This document shows positions 35,820 to 45,024 of a stretch of 64,000 nt of DNA, one piece after another; position 1 is the first letter of the stretch; each line of letters opens with the position of its first letter. The translations under genes were made by a program, and so were the position numbers. This stretch comes from Bradyrhizobium sp. CCGE-LA001. GTDB taxonomy: Bacteria; Pseudomonadota; Alphaproteobacteria; Rhizobiales; Xanthobacteraceae. Under the pieces are notes generated by a model. That model saw nothing but the letters and a program-made list of their open reading frames with translations. It had not been told where the DNA came from and ran no database searches. Location of the stretch: NCBI RefSeq assembly GCF_000296215.2, contig NZ_CP013949.1, forward strand, positions 7,061,501 to 7,125,500, given 5' to 3'.

Positions 35820-36956
35820 CTAATAGCCGCTGTTGTTCGCCGCGCCCGCGCCGCCGAAGCGGCTGGCCGAGAACGCGCCGACCAGCTCCGGCTCGAGCGC
35901 GCCCTGCACCACCATGCGCGCGATCTCGAAGGCGTGGTTGGAGGCGAGCGTCACGCCGGAATGGCAGCAGGCGACGAAGGCACCGGGATGCGTCTCCGAC
36001 TGGTCATAGATCGGAAAGCCGTCCTGCGGCATCACGCGGATGCCGGCCCAGCTTCGGACCACGTTGAGCCGCGACAGATGCGGGAACATGCGCTGGGCGC
36101 GATCGGTCATCACGGCGCTGATCGAATGCTTCAGCGCGCGGTCGTCGAGCTCGTCCTCCTTGCTGTCGCCGATCATCACCGTGCCCTCGTCGGTCTGGCG
36201 GACCGTGGTCAGCGGATGCGGCAGGAACGGCATGGTGCGCTCGGTCACCACGATCTGGCCGCGGGTCGGGCCCATCGGCGCGTAAAGGCCGACCATAGGC
36301 GCCAGCGTCTGGTTGGCATTGCCGGCCGCGAGCACGATCTTGGCGGCGCGCAGCTCGCCCTGCGGCGTGGTCAGACGGAATTCACCGCCACTCTTGCCGA
36401 TCGCGGAGACCGAGCGCTCCGGAAAATAGTCGATGCCCAACGCTCTGAAGCCGGTATGGAAGGCGCGGAAGGTGCGCAATGAATTGACGTGGCCGTCGAG
36501 CGGACAATAGCTGCCGCCGGAGACCTCGGGCCCGATCAGCGGCAGCGCCTTCTTCACCTCGGATGCCGGCAGCATCTCCATCTTGTAATCGGCCGCGCCG
36601 ACCTGGTTGTGCATGCGCTTGACCAGCTCGGTGCGCTGGCCGAATTCGTCCTCGCCGAGCGTGAGATGAAAGCCGCCATTCTGCTGAAGCGAGACGTCGA
36701 GGCCGGTCTGTTGCTTCAACTCCTCCGCGAGCCGGCTCCAGGCCTGCGACGCCCGTACGGTCCACACCGTATAAGCGGGCATGCCGAGGCCCTTGCTCTG
36801 CACCCAGACCAGCGCGAAATTCGCGCGCGAGGCACGCTTGGTAATGTCGCCTTCGTCGAGCACGGCGACGCGCTTGCCGAGCCGGCCGAGGCCCCAGGCA
36901 ATGGCGGAGCCGAGTAGCCCGCCGCCGACCACGGCGACGTCATAGTCTTTGGACAT
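35820..36956 (-). CDS. second FAD-dependent oxidoreductase, DadA family
   Basis: A 378-residue flavoprotein. YDVAVVGGGLLGSAIAWGLG binds FAD near the N-terminus, and GDITKRASRANFALVWVQSK is specific to this subgroup. The C-terminal half has RSWAGIRVMPQDGFPIYDQ, then FVACCHSGVTLASNHAFE with a paired Cys. The frame is open to 37787, but that upstream part is only the shadow of a permease gene; the ATG at 36956 is the real start. It may oxidise a second metabolite in the same pathway. Confidence 0.88.
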   Translation of the reverse strand: MSKDYDVAVVGGGLLGSAIAWGLGRLGKRVAVLDEGDITKRASRANFALVWVQSKGLGMPAYTVWTVRASQAWSRLAEELKQQTGLDVSLQQNGGFHLTLGEDEFGQRTELVKRMHNQVGAADYKMEMLPASEVKKALPLIGPEVSGGSYCPLDGHVNSLRTFRAFHTGFRALGIDYFPERSVSAIGKSGGEFRLTTPQGELRAAKIVLAAGNANQTLAPMVGLYAPMGPTRGQIVVTERTMPFLPHPLTTVRQTDEGTVMIGDSKEDELDDRALKHSISAVMTDRAQRMFPHLSRLNVVRSWAGIRVMPQDGFPIYDQSETHPGAFVACCHSGVTLASNHAFEIARMVVQGALEPELVGAFSASRFGGAGAANNSGY

Positions 36957-36964
36957 CAGTTCTC

Positions 36965-37771
36965 CTATCGTCCCGTATCGCCCTTGCCGGCGAGCACACG
37001 GTCGAGCCCGTAGAAGCGGTCGAGCACAATGAGGGCACCCATGGTAATCGCGATCACGCAGGCCGAGACCGACGTCACCAGCGGATCGATGTTGTCCTGG
37101 ATGTAGAGGAACATGCGGACCGGCAACGTCTCGGTGCCGGGTGCCGCGAGGAAGACGGTCATGGTGAGATCGTCGAAGGATTGGATGAAGGCGAGCGCCC
37201 AGCCGCTGATCACGCCGGGCAGGATCAAGGGCAAGGTCACGCGGCGGAACAGCGTCCAGCCATTGGCACCGAGCGAGACCGCCGCCATCTCGACGGTGCG
37301 GTCCATGCCGGTCGCAGCTGCCAACGTCAGCCGCAACGCGAACGGAAACACGATGATGACATGCGCGATGATCAGCGCCGCGAAGCTGCCGCCCATCCCG
37401 GCGGATGTGAAGAAGCGCAGGAAGGCGATGCCGAGCACGACATGCGGGATCATCAGCGGCGACAGGAACAGCGCCGCCAGCGCGTCGCGCCCACGGAAGC
37501 GATAGCGCGCGATCGCAAGTGCCGCCGGCACCGCGAACAGCAGCGCCACCAGGGACGACAGCGCGCCGAGCCCGAGGCTGACCCAGAAGGCGTGGATGAA
37601 TTCCGGATAGTTCGCGATCGTCCTGAACCAGCGCAGCGAGAAGCCGTTGGTCGGCAGCGACAAATATCCCTCGGGCGTGAAGGCGACGAGGCAGACCACC
37701 AGGATCGGCGCCACCATGACCATGACGAAGACGGCATGGAAGATCAGCGCGAGCGGGCCGTTCCGTCTCAT
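36965..37771 (-). CDS. ABC transporter permease (PotC-like)
   Basis: A 268-residue inner membrane permease with six helices. The EAA-like loop reads VEMAAVSLGANGWTLFRRVT, and PHVVLGIAFLRFFT is typical of the PotC family of polyamine/opine importers. The ATG at 37771 overlaps the previous permease stop by 4 bases. Together with the PotB-like permease it forms the membrane channel. Confidence 0.92.
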   Translation of the reverse strand: MRRNGPLALIFHAVFVMVMVAPILVVCLVAFTPEGYLSLPTNGFSLRWFRTIANYPEFIHAFWVSLGLGALSSLVALLFAVPAALAIARYRFRGRDALAALFLSPLMIPHVVLGIAFLRFFTSAGMGGSFAALIIAHVIIVFPFALRLTLAAATGMDRTVEMAAVSLGANGWTLFRRVTLPLILPGVISGWALAFIQSFDDLTMTVFLAAPGTETLPVRMFLYIQDNIDPLVTSVSACVIAITMGALIVLDRFYGLDRVLAGKGDTGR

Positions 37772-38643
37772 CGGAACACCTCCGCATATCGGCGCTCGAT
37801 CAGCGCGTTGCTGCCGACGACGATCAGCACCAGCGCGGCCAGCAGCAGCGTTGCGACCGCCGCACCGAGCGGCCAATTGAGCGTGTTGAGGAATTCGTCA
37901 TAGGCGAGCGTTGCCGCGACCTTGAGCCGGCGGCCGCCGATGATGGCCGGCGTCGCAAAGGCGCTGGCCGAAAGCGAGAACACGATGATGGCGCCTGAGA
38001 GCACGCCGGGCATGATCTGCGGCATGATGATGCGGCGGATGATGGTCGCGGGGCTTGCGCCGAGCGACATCGCGGCATTCTCGATCTGGGGATCGAGACG
38101 CTGGAGGGCCGCCCACACCGACAGCACCATGAACGGCATCATCACATGCGCAAGCGCGATCACCATGCCGGTTTCGGTGAACATGAAGGGAATGGGGGAG
38201 CCGATCACCCCGAGCGACATCAGGAGCTTGTTGACGAGCCCGTTGTTGCCGCCGAACAGCAGCGCCCAGCCCAGCGTGCGTGCCACCACGGAGATCAGCA
38301 GCGGCCCGAGAATGATCAGCAGGAAGAAGCTCTTCCAGCGGCCGCTCATCCGGTTGAGGATGTAGGCTTCGGGCGCCCCCAACAGCGCCGTGAGCAGCGT
38401 GGTCAGGATGGCGACACGAAAGGTCCGCCAGAACATCTCGGCGTAATAGGGATCGGTCGCGATCTCGTGCCAGTTCTTGAGGATGAAGACCGGCTCGATG
38501 CCCTTGTACTGGCCCCAATCGTGGAACGACAGCATCACGGTCATGGCGAGCGGGATCAGCAGAACGCCGACGAACAGCATCAGGGCCGGCGCCGTCAGCG
38601 CCCATGGCGCACGCGTGCTGCGTTCCTCGGCGACCGCGCTCAT
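37768..38643 (-). CDS. ABC transporter permease (PotB-like)
   Basis: A 291-residue permease with six helices. The EAA-like loop is NAAMSLGASPATIIRRIIMP, and FVGVLLIPLAMTVMLSFHDW is the first helix. The ATG at 38643 overlaps the ATPase stop by 4 bases. The upstream open frame is not family sequence. Confidence 0.92.
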   Translation of the reverse strand: MSAVAEERSTRAPWALTAPALMLFVGVLLIPLAMTVMLSFHDWGQYKGIEPVFILKNWHEIATDPYYAEMFWRTFRVAILTTLLTALLGAPEAYILNRMSGRWKSFFLLIILGPLLISVVARTLGWALLFGGNNGLVNKLLMSLGVIGSPIPFMFTETGMVIALAHVMMPFMVLSVWAALQRLDPQIENAAMSLGASPATIIRRIIMPQIMPGVLSGAIIVFSLSASAFATPAIIGGRRLKVAATLAYDEFLNTLNWPLGAAVATLLLAALVLIVVGSNALIERRYAEVFR

Positions 38644-39680
38644 GCGCCGGCCCTCGCGCGCACGCTCATGTCCTCGGGCCGCCAGGCAAGGCGAACCGCC
38701 TCGCCTTCGGTTGGCTGGGCCTTGCCGTCGTTCTGGCGAATCACGATGGCCGGGCCGCATTCGCTCTCGCACTGGAACAGCCAGTGATTGCCCTGGAAGA
38801 TGCGCGTGAGGATTTTTGCGTTGAGGCCCGCTTCGCCAAAGCCGATGCGCTCGGGGCGGATGCTGACGGTGACGGGACCATTGAGACCGGCCGGCGCCGG
38901 CGCACTCCAGGAGCCCGCGGTCAATTGCGCCGGCGTCGCGGTCCGGTCGACCACCGCGGCAAAATCGTTGGTCTTGCCGAGGAACTGCGAGACGAAGGCC
39001 GAGGCCGGCTTCTCGTAAGTCTCCTGCGGCGTGCCGATCTGTTCGATCTTGCCCTGGCTCATCACCACGATGCGGTCGGACAGCGACATCGCCTCGTTCT
39101 GGTCGTGGGTGACGAGGATCGTGGTGGTGCCAATGGTGCGCTGGATCTGGCGCAGCTCGATCTGCATCTCCTCGCGCAGCTTTGCGTCGAGATTGGACAG
39201 CGGCTCGTCGAGCAGGAGCACGCTCGGCTTGATCACCAGCGCACGCGCCAGCGCCACGCGCTGCTGCTGGCCGCCGGACATCCTTCGGGGATGCCTGTCC
39301 TCGTAACCGGCAAGGCCCACCATCGCGAGCGCGGCACGGACACGCTCGGCCCGCTCGGCCCGCGCCACGTTGCGCATTTCGAGACCGAAGGCGACGTTCT
39401 CCGCCGCGGTCATGTGCGGAAACAACGCATAGCTCTGGAACACGATGCCGAGGCCGCGCTTGGCCGGCTGGATCGCGGTCAGGTCCTTGCCCTCCAGGCG
39501 GATCGCGCCGCGCGTCGGATCAAGGAAGCCCGCGATCATCTGCAACGTCGTGGTCTTGCCGCAGCCGGACGGGCCGAGGAAGGAGATGAACTCCCCCTTC
39601 CCCACCGACAGACTGAAGTCGTCGACCACAGTCTGCGGGCCGAACTGTTTTGCGACCCGATCGAGCTCGAGATAGGCCAT
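38640..39680 (-). CDS. ABC transporter ATP-binding protein (PotA/FbpC-like)
   Basis: A 346-residue ATPase. Walker A is GPSGCGKTTT (36-45), the Q-loop IVFQSYALFPHMT, the signature MSGGQQQRVALARAL, Walker B VLLLDEPLSNLDA and switch His THDQ. The C-terminal TOBE domain (about 275-346, VSIRPERIGFG) marks the spermidine/putrescine/iron group. 27 bases after the substrate-binding protein gene. Confidence 0.94.
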   Translation of the reverse strand: MAYLELDRVAKQFGPQTVVDDFSLSVGKGEFISFLGPSGCGKTTTLQMIAGFLDPTRGAIRLEGKDLTAIQPAKRGLGIVFQSYALFPHMTAAENVAFGLEMRNVARAERAERVRAALAMVGLAGYEDRHPRRMSGGQQQRVALARALVIKPSVLLLDEPLSNLDAKLREEMQIELRQIQRTIGTTTILVTHDQNEAMSLSDRIVVMSQGKIEQIGTPQETYEKPASAFVSQFLGKTNDFAAVVDRTATPAQLTAGSWSAPAPAGLNGPVTVSIRPERIGFGEAGLNAKILTRIFQGNHWLFQCESECGPAIVIRQNDGKAQPTEGEAVRLAWRPEDMSVRARAGA

Positions 39681-39707
39681 GCGCTGTCTCCGCTAGCGAC
39701 GATCAGA

Positions 39708-40742
39708 TCAGCGCTCGACCTCGCGGTTCCAGCGCTTGGTCCACTCCTCGCGCTTCTCGTTGATGACTGTCCAGTCCGGATTATAGAGCTTGGCCGCGCG
39801 CTCGCCGATCGGCGCCATCTTGCCGAGCTCCGGCGGGACCACTAGCGATTTCAGCACCGGGCCATAGCCATAGTCCTTGAGCATCACGAGCTGGATCTTG
39901 GGATCGAGCAGCGTCTTGACGAAGCTCACAGCCAGCGGCGAAGCGTTGGGCTTGTTGATCGGACACGCCGTCGTCAGAAGCGTTGCCGCGCCTTCCTTCG
40001 GATAGACGAAGTCGACGGGGAAGCCGGTGTTGGCGAAGCTCTGCACGCGGCCGGTGCCCCACACCGCGATCACGGCCTGACCGGACTGGAACAGCTCGGT
40101 CATCTTGCCCGGCGACGGCTCGTAGGCGAGCACGTTCGGGTTGATCTGCTCCTTGAATATCTTGAAGCCGGAATCGACGTTGGTCTCGCCGCCGCCGTTC
40201 ATCTTCGATAGCATCACCAGCGCTTCGAGGCCGTAGGTGTTGTTGATCGGCGGGATCACGAGCTGCTTGGCGTATTTCGTGTCCTTCAGATCATTCCACG
40301 AGGTCGGCGGCGCCCAGCCTTTCTCCTTGAACACCTTGGTGTTGTACATCAGGCCGGTCGCGACGATGCCGATCGCGACTGCGCGATCGTCCTTGAAGCG
40401 CGCGGTGTCGTAGAGATCGGCGGGCAGGCCGTCGAGCTTGCCGCAGAAGCCGAGCTGGATCGCCTGGTACATCGGGCCGTCGTCGACGATGGCGACGTCG
40501 ATCTGCTGATTGCCCTTCTGCGCCTGGAGCTTGGCCAGGGTGTCGGTGGAGTTGCCGGCGACGTATTCGACCTTGACGCCGTTTTCCTTCTCGAAGGCCG
40601 GGATCACCTCGTCGCGGATCGTCTTCTCGAACGAGCCGCCATAGCCGGCGACGTAGAGCGTCTTTTGCTGGGCCGATGCGGCCGACGGGACGGCGATGAG
40701 CGCTGCGAGGCTGACAGCGGTCAGAAGACGTAGAGTTTTCAT
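39708..40742 (-). CDS. ABC transporter periplasmic substrate-binding protein (PotD/SBP_bac_8 type)
   Basis: A 344-residue extracellular solute-binding protein with a signal peptide MKTLRLLTAVSLAALIAVPS ending ASAQQ. Mature start KTLYVAGYGGSFEKTIRDEV and VWGTGRVQSFANTGFPVDFV are typical of the polyamine/opine family, not iron-binding. The open frame reaches 40958, but the ATG at 40742 begins the signal peptide. First gene of the nine-gene operon; a LysR gene starts 270 bases upstream in the other direction. Confidence 0.92.
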   Translation of the reverse strand: MKTLRLLTAVSLAALIAVPSAASAQQKTLYVAGYGGSFEKTIRDEVIPAFEKENGVKVEYVAGNSTDTLAKLQAQKGNQQIDVAIVDDGPMYQAIQLGFCGKLDGLPADLYDTARFKDDRAVAIGIVATGLMYNTKVFKEKGWAPPTSWNDLKDTKYAKQLVIPPINNTYGLEALVMLSKMNGGGETNVDSGFKIFKEQINPNVLAYEPSPGKMTELFQSGQAVIAVWGTGRVQSFANTGFPVDFVYPKEGAATLLTTACPINKPNASPLAVSFVKTLLDPKIQLVMLKDYGYGPVLKSLVVPPELGKMAPIGERAAKLYNPDWTVINEKREEWTKRWNREVER

Positions 40743-41014
40743 GTGGACCGATCTCCATACCGGGATGAGGTGACGTGCCGACAAGTCTCCGACTGAGGCA
40801 CCTTCCGCATTTCCTTCCGCGCAAACCCCTCCCCGATCAGGGCTCCGGCCCCTGCTCGACGGGTTTGGCGCGACCTGGGGGTTTGAACCCCTCCAATCTG
40901 CCGAAAAAGCGGGCTGGCTCCAGCTCTGATGAAAAAGATCGCAGACCGGCACTTCCATCGTCCAATGAATAATGGCACCCTTTGCATGCCGAAATGTTAT
41001 GGATGGAATTTGGA

Positions 41015-41941
41015 ATGGCGCGGATCAATTCGCGGCAGGTCGAGGCCTTCCGCGCGACGATGCTGACGGGCAGCGTCACCGAGGCGGCGAAGCTGATGGT
41101 GGTGACGCAGCCGGCGGTCAGCCGGCTGCTGCGCGACTTCCAGGCGCTCTTGAAAATGGAGCTGTTCGAGCGCCGCGGCACCGGTCTCGTGCCGACCGCA
41201 GCGGCGATGGCGCTCTACACCGAGGTCGAGCGCTCCTTCGTCGGTCTCGAACGCATCACCGCGGCCGCCGAGGAAATCCGCGGCCGCCGCACCGGCTCGC
41301 TGCGCATCGCCGCGCTGCCGGCCTTGGCGAACGGCTATCTGCCGCGGCTCGCCGGACACTTCCTGAAGGAACGCCCCAACCTCAACCTCGCCTTCTTCGG
41401 CGTGATCTCCCCGATCGTGGTCGACTGGGTGCTGAACAATCAATGCGACATCGGCTTTGCCGAGGTACCGATCGCGCATTCCGGCCTGCCCAGCCTGCGG
41501 CTTCCGGCGCTCGCCCGCGTCGCGGTGCTGCCGACCGGGCATCATCTGGCGGAAAAGGAAGTGCTGGAGCCGCGCGATTTCGAGGGCGAGACGTTCATCT
41601 CGCTGTCGGCGGGATCGTCGAGCCGGCATCTCGTCGACCAGGTCTTCCACCGCAGCGATGTCCGCCGCGTGCTCCGCGTCGAGACCACACTGTCGGAGAT
41701 CATGTGCGGGATGGTGTCATCGGGACTCGGGGTGTCGATCTGCGATCCCTTCACCGCGCAGGAATTTGCCACGCGCGGCGTCGTCGTCCGCCGCTTCCTG
41801 CCGCGCATCGATTTCGAGTTCTCCGCCGTCTTCCCGGCGCAGCGCAGTCCCTCGCCGGTGGCGCTGGATCTGGTCGAGACCATGCGCAAGGCGCTCATTG
41901 AGTTCGAGGACGAGTCGGCACGGGATTTTGCACCGGGCTGA
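41015..41941 (+). CDS. LysR family transcriptional regulator
   Basis: A 308-residue LysR protein: winged helix at 1-65 (INSRQVEAFRATMLTGSVTE, then LMVVTQPAVSRLLRDFQ) and a periplasmic-binding-like effector domain from about 95. I chose the ATG at 41015 because the family starts MARINSRQ. ATG codons at 40994 and 41003 in frame are possible, as is the TTG at 40982. It is divergent from the substrate-binding protein gene, so it probably controls the ABC/oxidase operon. Confidence 0.9.
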   Translation: MARINSRQVEAFRATMLTGSVTEAAKLMVVTQPAVSRLLRDFQALLKMELFERRGTGLVPTAAAMALYTEVERSFVGLERITAAAEEIRGRRTGSLRIAALPALANGYLPRLAGHFLKERPNLNLAFFGVISPIVVDWVLNNQCDIGFAEVPIAHSGLPSLRLPALARVAVLPTGHHLAEKEVLEPRDFEGETFISLSAGSSSRHLVDQVFHRSDVRRVLRVETTLSEIMCGMVSSGLGVSICDPFTAQEFATRGVVVRRFLPRIDFEFSAVFPAQRSPSPVALDLVETMRKALIEFEDESARDFAPG

Positions 41942-41995
41942 CTTGGACCTCTTGGAAAGCCTGCGGTATCCTCTCCCGTCTCCGCAGGGCACGAC

Positions 41996-42709
41996 ATGGC
42001 ACGCATCACCATCATCGAGACCGGGCTCGTTCCTGAAAAACATCGCGAGCGCCACGGCTCGTTTCCGGACATGTTCGCGCGCATGGTCCGCGCCGCGGAT
42101 CCGGCAGTTGGTGTGGATGTCATCAGCATCCCGAACGGCGATGCGCTGCCCGAGCCGCGCAAGCTCGAAGCCGTGCTGATCACAGGTGCTGCAGCCGGCG
42201 TCTATGATGGGCTCGACTGGATCGCACCGCTGGAAGATTTCGTGCGCAGCGCTTACGCCAACAAGTCGCCAATGGTGGGCGTCTGCTTCGGCCACCAACT
42301 GATCGCGCAGGCGCTCGGCGGCACGGTGCGCAAGTCCGACAAGGGCTGGGGCATCGGCCGGCACGTCTATCAGGTGCTGCCCGAGAACGGCGTGATCGAC
42401 GGCGAAACGGTCGCGATCGCTGCCTCGCACCAGGACCAGGTGATCGAGCCGCCGAACGACGCGCTGACGATCCTCTCCTCCGACTTCACGCCGCACGCCG
42501 GCCTGCTCTACGCCAACGGCACCACGCTGACCGTGCAGCCGCATCCGGAATTCGACGTCGAATTCGCGCAAGTGTGCTGCGATCTGCGCGACGGCAAGGC
42601 GCCGGATGACGTGGTCGCAACAGCGAGGCAGTCGCTGGCGGAGCCGATGGACAGCGCAAAGCTCGGTGGCGCGATTACGAGGTTCTTGGCGCGGCGCGCG
42701 ACGCCTTAG
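41996..42709 (+). CDS. class I glutamine amidotransferase domain protein
   Basis: A 237-residue stand-alone class I amidotransferase. The nucleophile is Cys97 (GVCFGHQ), with His183 and Glu185 in QPHPEF completing the triad. It may hydrolyse a gamma-glutamyl amide as PuuD does, though the rest of the sequence looks more GMP-synthase-like. It follows the LysR gene by 54 bases on the same strand and might take part in the nearby pathway; this is inference. Confidence 0.85.
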   Translation: MARITIIETGLVPEKHRERHGSFPDMFARMVRAADPAVGVDVISIPNGDALPEPRKLEAVLITGAAAGVYDGLDWIAPLEDFVRSAYANKSPMVGVCFGHQLIAQALGGTVRKSDKGWGIGRHVYQVLPENGVIDGETVAIAASHQDQVIEPPNDALTILSSDFTPHAGLLYANGTTLTVQPHPEFDVEFAQVCCDLRDGKAPDDVVATARQSLAEPMDSAKLGGAITRFLARRATP

Positions 42710-42734
42710 TTCCCAACTGTCGCCAAGCAGACTC

Positions 42735-42889
42735 TTCCCTTCTCCCCCTGTGGGAGAAGGTGGCGCGAAGCGCCGGATGAGGGGTATCTATCCGCGAACT
42801 CAATTGTGAGAGCTACTCGCCGAGAGATACCCCTCACCCGTCTCGCCGCTGCGCGGCGAGCCACCCTCTCCCGCAAGGGGAGAGGGTGC
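42735..42889. repeat. CTCTCCC-type palindromic repeat
   Basis: Left part CTTCTCCCCCTGTGGGAGAA with GGCGCGAAGCGCCGGATGAG, a middle of about 50 bases, and an inverted right part CCCCTCACCCGTCTCGCCGC with GCAAGGGGAGAGGG. It sits between convergent genes and can form two GC-rich hairpins. This is a REP-type intergenic element. Confidence 0.75.
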
Positions 42890-42918
42890 AGTGTGCATGC
42901 CGCACCATCTCGCAAGCC

Positions 42919-43386
42919 TCAGAACGGATCAGTCCCCAGCCCCGGCACATCCGCCGGCCGCGGCCCCGGCGCGGCCCAGTGAAACCGGCGATCCTTCTCA
43001 GCGATCGCGATGTCGTTGATCGAGGCCTCGCGCCGCTTCATCAAGCCGTGCTCGTCGAACTCCCACTGCTCGTTGCCGTAGGAGCGATACCACTGGCCGC
43101 CGGCATCGTGCCATTCGTATTGGAAGCGCACCGCGATGCGGTTGCCGTCGAAAGCCCAGAGGTCCTTGATCAGACGATAGTCCTGCTCCTTCTCCCATTT
43201 GCGGGTGAGGAAGGCCACGATGGCCTCGCGGCCCTGAAACACCTCCGAGCGATTGCGCCAGCGGCTGTCCTCGGTATAGGCGAGCGACACCTTCACCGGA
43301 TCGCGCGAATTCCAGGCATCCTCGGCCATACGCGCTTTTTGCGCGGCAGTTTCTCTCGTGAAGGGCGGAAGCGGCGGGCGCGACAT
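42919..43386 (-). CDS. DUF1348 nuclear transport factor 2-like protein
   Basis: A 155-residue SnoaL/NTF2-like protein of DUF1348. MAEDAWNSRDPVKVSLAYTE, then WRNRSEVFQGREAIVAFLTR and WEKEQDYRLIKDLWAFDGNR are nearly invariant in the family. Function unknown; some are stress-related. ATG at 43386 with GAGG upstream. It stands alone. Confidence 0.92.
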   Translation of the reverse strand: MSRPPLPPFTRETAAQKARMAEDAWNSRDPVKVSLAYTEDSRWRNRSEVFQGREAIVAFLTRKWEKEQDYRLIKDLWAFDGNRIAVRFQYEWHDAGGQWYRSYGNEQWEFDEHGLMKRREASINDIAIAEKDRRFHWAAPGPRPADVPGLGTDPF

Positions 43387-43480
43387 GGAAGGCCTCATCG
43401 ATGGGTTGAGGCCGCAATCTATCGCTGCATCTGGCGGAGTCGATAGGCCGTTACCAATCAGGCGATCACTTATCGGGCGA

Positions 43481-43930
43481 TCACGAAATCAAATCGGCCT
43501 TCATCAAGGTGCGGATCGATTTCGGGATCGGTTGTGCGCGGCCGCCACTGATGAAGGCGACCCGCACCTCGGCCTTCACCAGCACGTCCTCACCACGCCG
43601 CACCTCCTGCGCCAGCATGATGGAGGCGCCCTTCACTGCGACCGGCCAGGTCACGACGTCGAGCACATCGTCCATTCGCGCCGGCTTGAGGAAATCCAGA
43701 TGCATCGAGCGCACGACGAAGGCAAAGCCCGCGCCCTCCGTCTCGACCTGGTCGAACAGCGCCTGCTGTTCGGCGCCCATCAGCCTCAGATGGTTGGTCC
43801 GTCCGCGCTCCATGTAGCGCAGGTAGTTGGCGTGATAGACGATCCCCGAGAAATCGGTGTCTTCGTAATAGACGCGGACCTGCATGTGGTGGCGGCCGTC
43901 GCGGATCTCGCCGTCGAGATGGGCAGTCAC
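43481..43930 (-). CDS. ybgC: tol-pal system-associated acyl-CoA thioesterase
   Basis: YbgC (149 aa), a hot-dog-fold thioesterase usually first in the tol operon. RVYYEDTDFSGIVYHANYLR (19-38) carries the family's catalytic Asp and the His/Tyr region. The length and pattern fit well. It stands 39 kb from tolQRAB, in the same orientation, downstream of ruvB by two other genes, instead of directly before tolQ. Confidence 0.92.
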   Translation of the reverse strand: MTAHLDGEIRDGRHHMQVRVYYEDTDFSGIVYHANYLRYMERGRTNHLRLMGAEQQALFDQVETEGAGFAFVVRSMHLDFLKPARMDDVLDVVTWPVAVKGASIMLAQEVRRGEDVLVKAEVRVAFISGGRAQPIPKSIRTLMKADLIS

Positions 43931-43998
43931 GTCGCGAGCCTCTTCGCTTGTCGGTCACCGGCCCGTTTTGCGCAAAAACAGGCGGTCGCGCAAGCGTG

Positions 43999-44919
43999 TT
44001 AGGACACAACCGGTGAGGTTCGCCCCAGCGTGACCTCGACGATCTCCGGCGGCACGCCGAAACGGAGCGGCATGATGCTGCAACCGAGGCCGCCGGAGAC
44101 GATGACGTCGCATTTCAGCCTGATATGACCATAGGCGAGCTGGATGCCTTGCTGCGGCGGCACCGCCGGCGACCAGCCGAGCAAGCGAATCTGGCCGCCA
44201 TGGGTGTGGCCGGACAGTTGCAGCGCGACGCGCACGGGTACGCGCGGCGCGATGTTGGGCTCGTGGGCGAGCAGGATGATCGGCGCATCGTCCGTGACCT
44301 TGGCGAGCGTCGCGCCGAGATCGTCGGCGCCGAAACGCGACACGGTGCGAAGCCGGCGCGCCGGCAGGAAGGCGAGCTGATCGCCGAGGCCGGCGAGCCA
44401 GAATGGACGGCCGTCCTTGGTAAGGCGTACGACGTCGTTCTCGTAGACGGGAATGCCGGCCGCTTCCAGCGCGCGATGCGCGATGGTCGGGCCGTGCCCG
44501 GTCCGCTGCACGGTCCTGTCGTCCCAATAATCATGGTTGCCCATGACGGCATGGACACCGAGCGGCGCCTTGAGGCCGCCGAGCACTTTAGCCCATTCGC
44601 TGGAGGGGATGATGCGCGTGACGTGGTGCAGGCCGGCGACATAGTCGCCGAGCAGCACGATGATATCAGGCTTCAGCGCGTTGGTGCGGTCGACGATGGC
44701 CTCGATCCGCTCCAGCGGCATCCAGGGATCGCAGGCATGAACGTCGGCGATGACGGCGATCTTCAGCGGAAAATCGGCCGGCCATTGCCGCGGCGTCGGA
44801 TGATAGCGGGTGATGCGAAGCCGCAGCACCGGCTCGACGGCGACGCCATAGGCGGCGGTCGAGATGCCGAGGGCGGACAGGCCGCCGATGGAGCGGATGA
44901 GATGACGGCGCGTGATCAT
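43999..44919 (-). CDS. metallophosphoesterase with twin-arginine signal
   Basis: A 306-residue calcineurin-like phosphoesterase of the YaeI type. Metal ligands are in DVHACD, GDYVAG, GNHDYWD and SGHTHGGQ. It starts MITRRHLIRSIGG, with an RR pair and hydrophobic stretch that look like a Tat export signal, so it may act outside the cytoplasm or at the membrane. Substrate unknown. The ATG at 44919 is chosen; upstream sequence is not family-like. Confidence 0.88.
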   Translation of the reverse strand: MITRRHLIRSIGGLSALGISTAAYGVAVEPVLRLRITRYHPTPRQWPADFPLKIAVIADVHACDPWMPLERIEAIVDRTNALKPDIIVLLGDYVAGLHHVTRIIPSSEWAKVLGGLKAPLGVHAVMGNHDYWDDRTVQRTGHGPTIAHRALEAAGIPVYENDVVRLTKDGRPFWLAGLGDQLAFLPARRLRTVSRFGADDLGATLAKVTDDAPIILLAHEPNIAPRVPVRVALQLSGHTHGGQIRLLGWSPAVPPQQGIQLAYGHIRLKCDVIVSGGLGCSIMPLRFGVPPEIVEVTLGRTSPVVS

Positions 44920-45024
44920 GGAAGCCCGTTTCTGATGCAGCCTCTCGATGCGATCCGATTGGAGCGGAATTGGGGTGCGCCCGTGCAGGCCGTCAGCATC
45001 CTCGTGCAGAAGCCTGCACAAACA

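Noticed and set aside
35820..37787. Apparent 655-residue fusion of a flavoprotein with an upstream domain
   Set aside because: The upstream 277 codons are only the out-of-frame shadow of the PotC-like permease; the flavoprotein starts at 36956.
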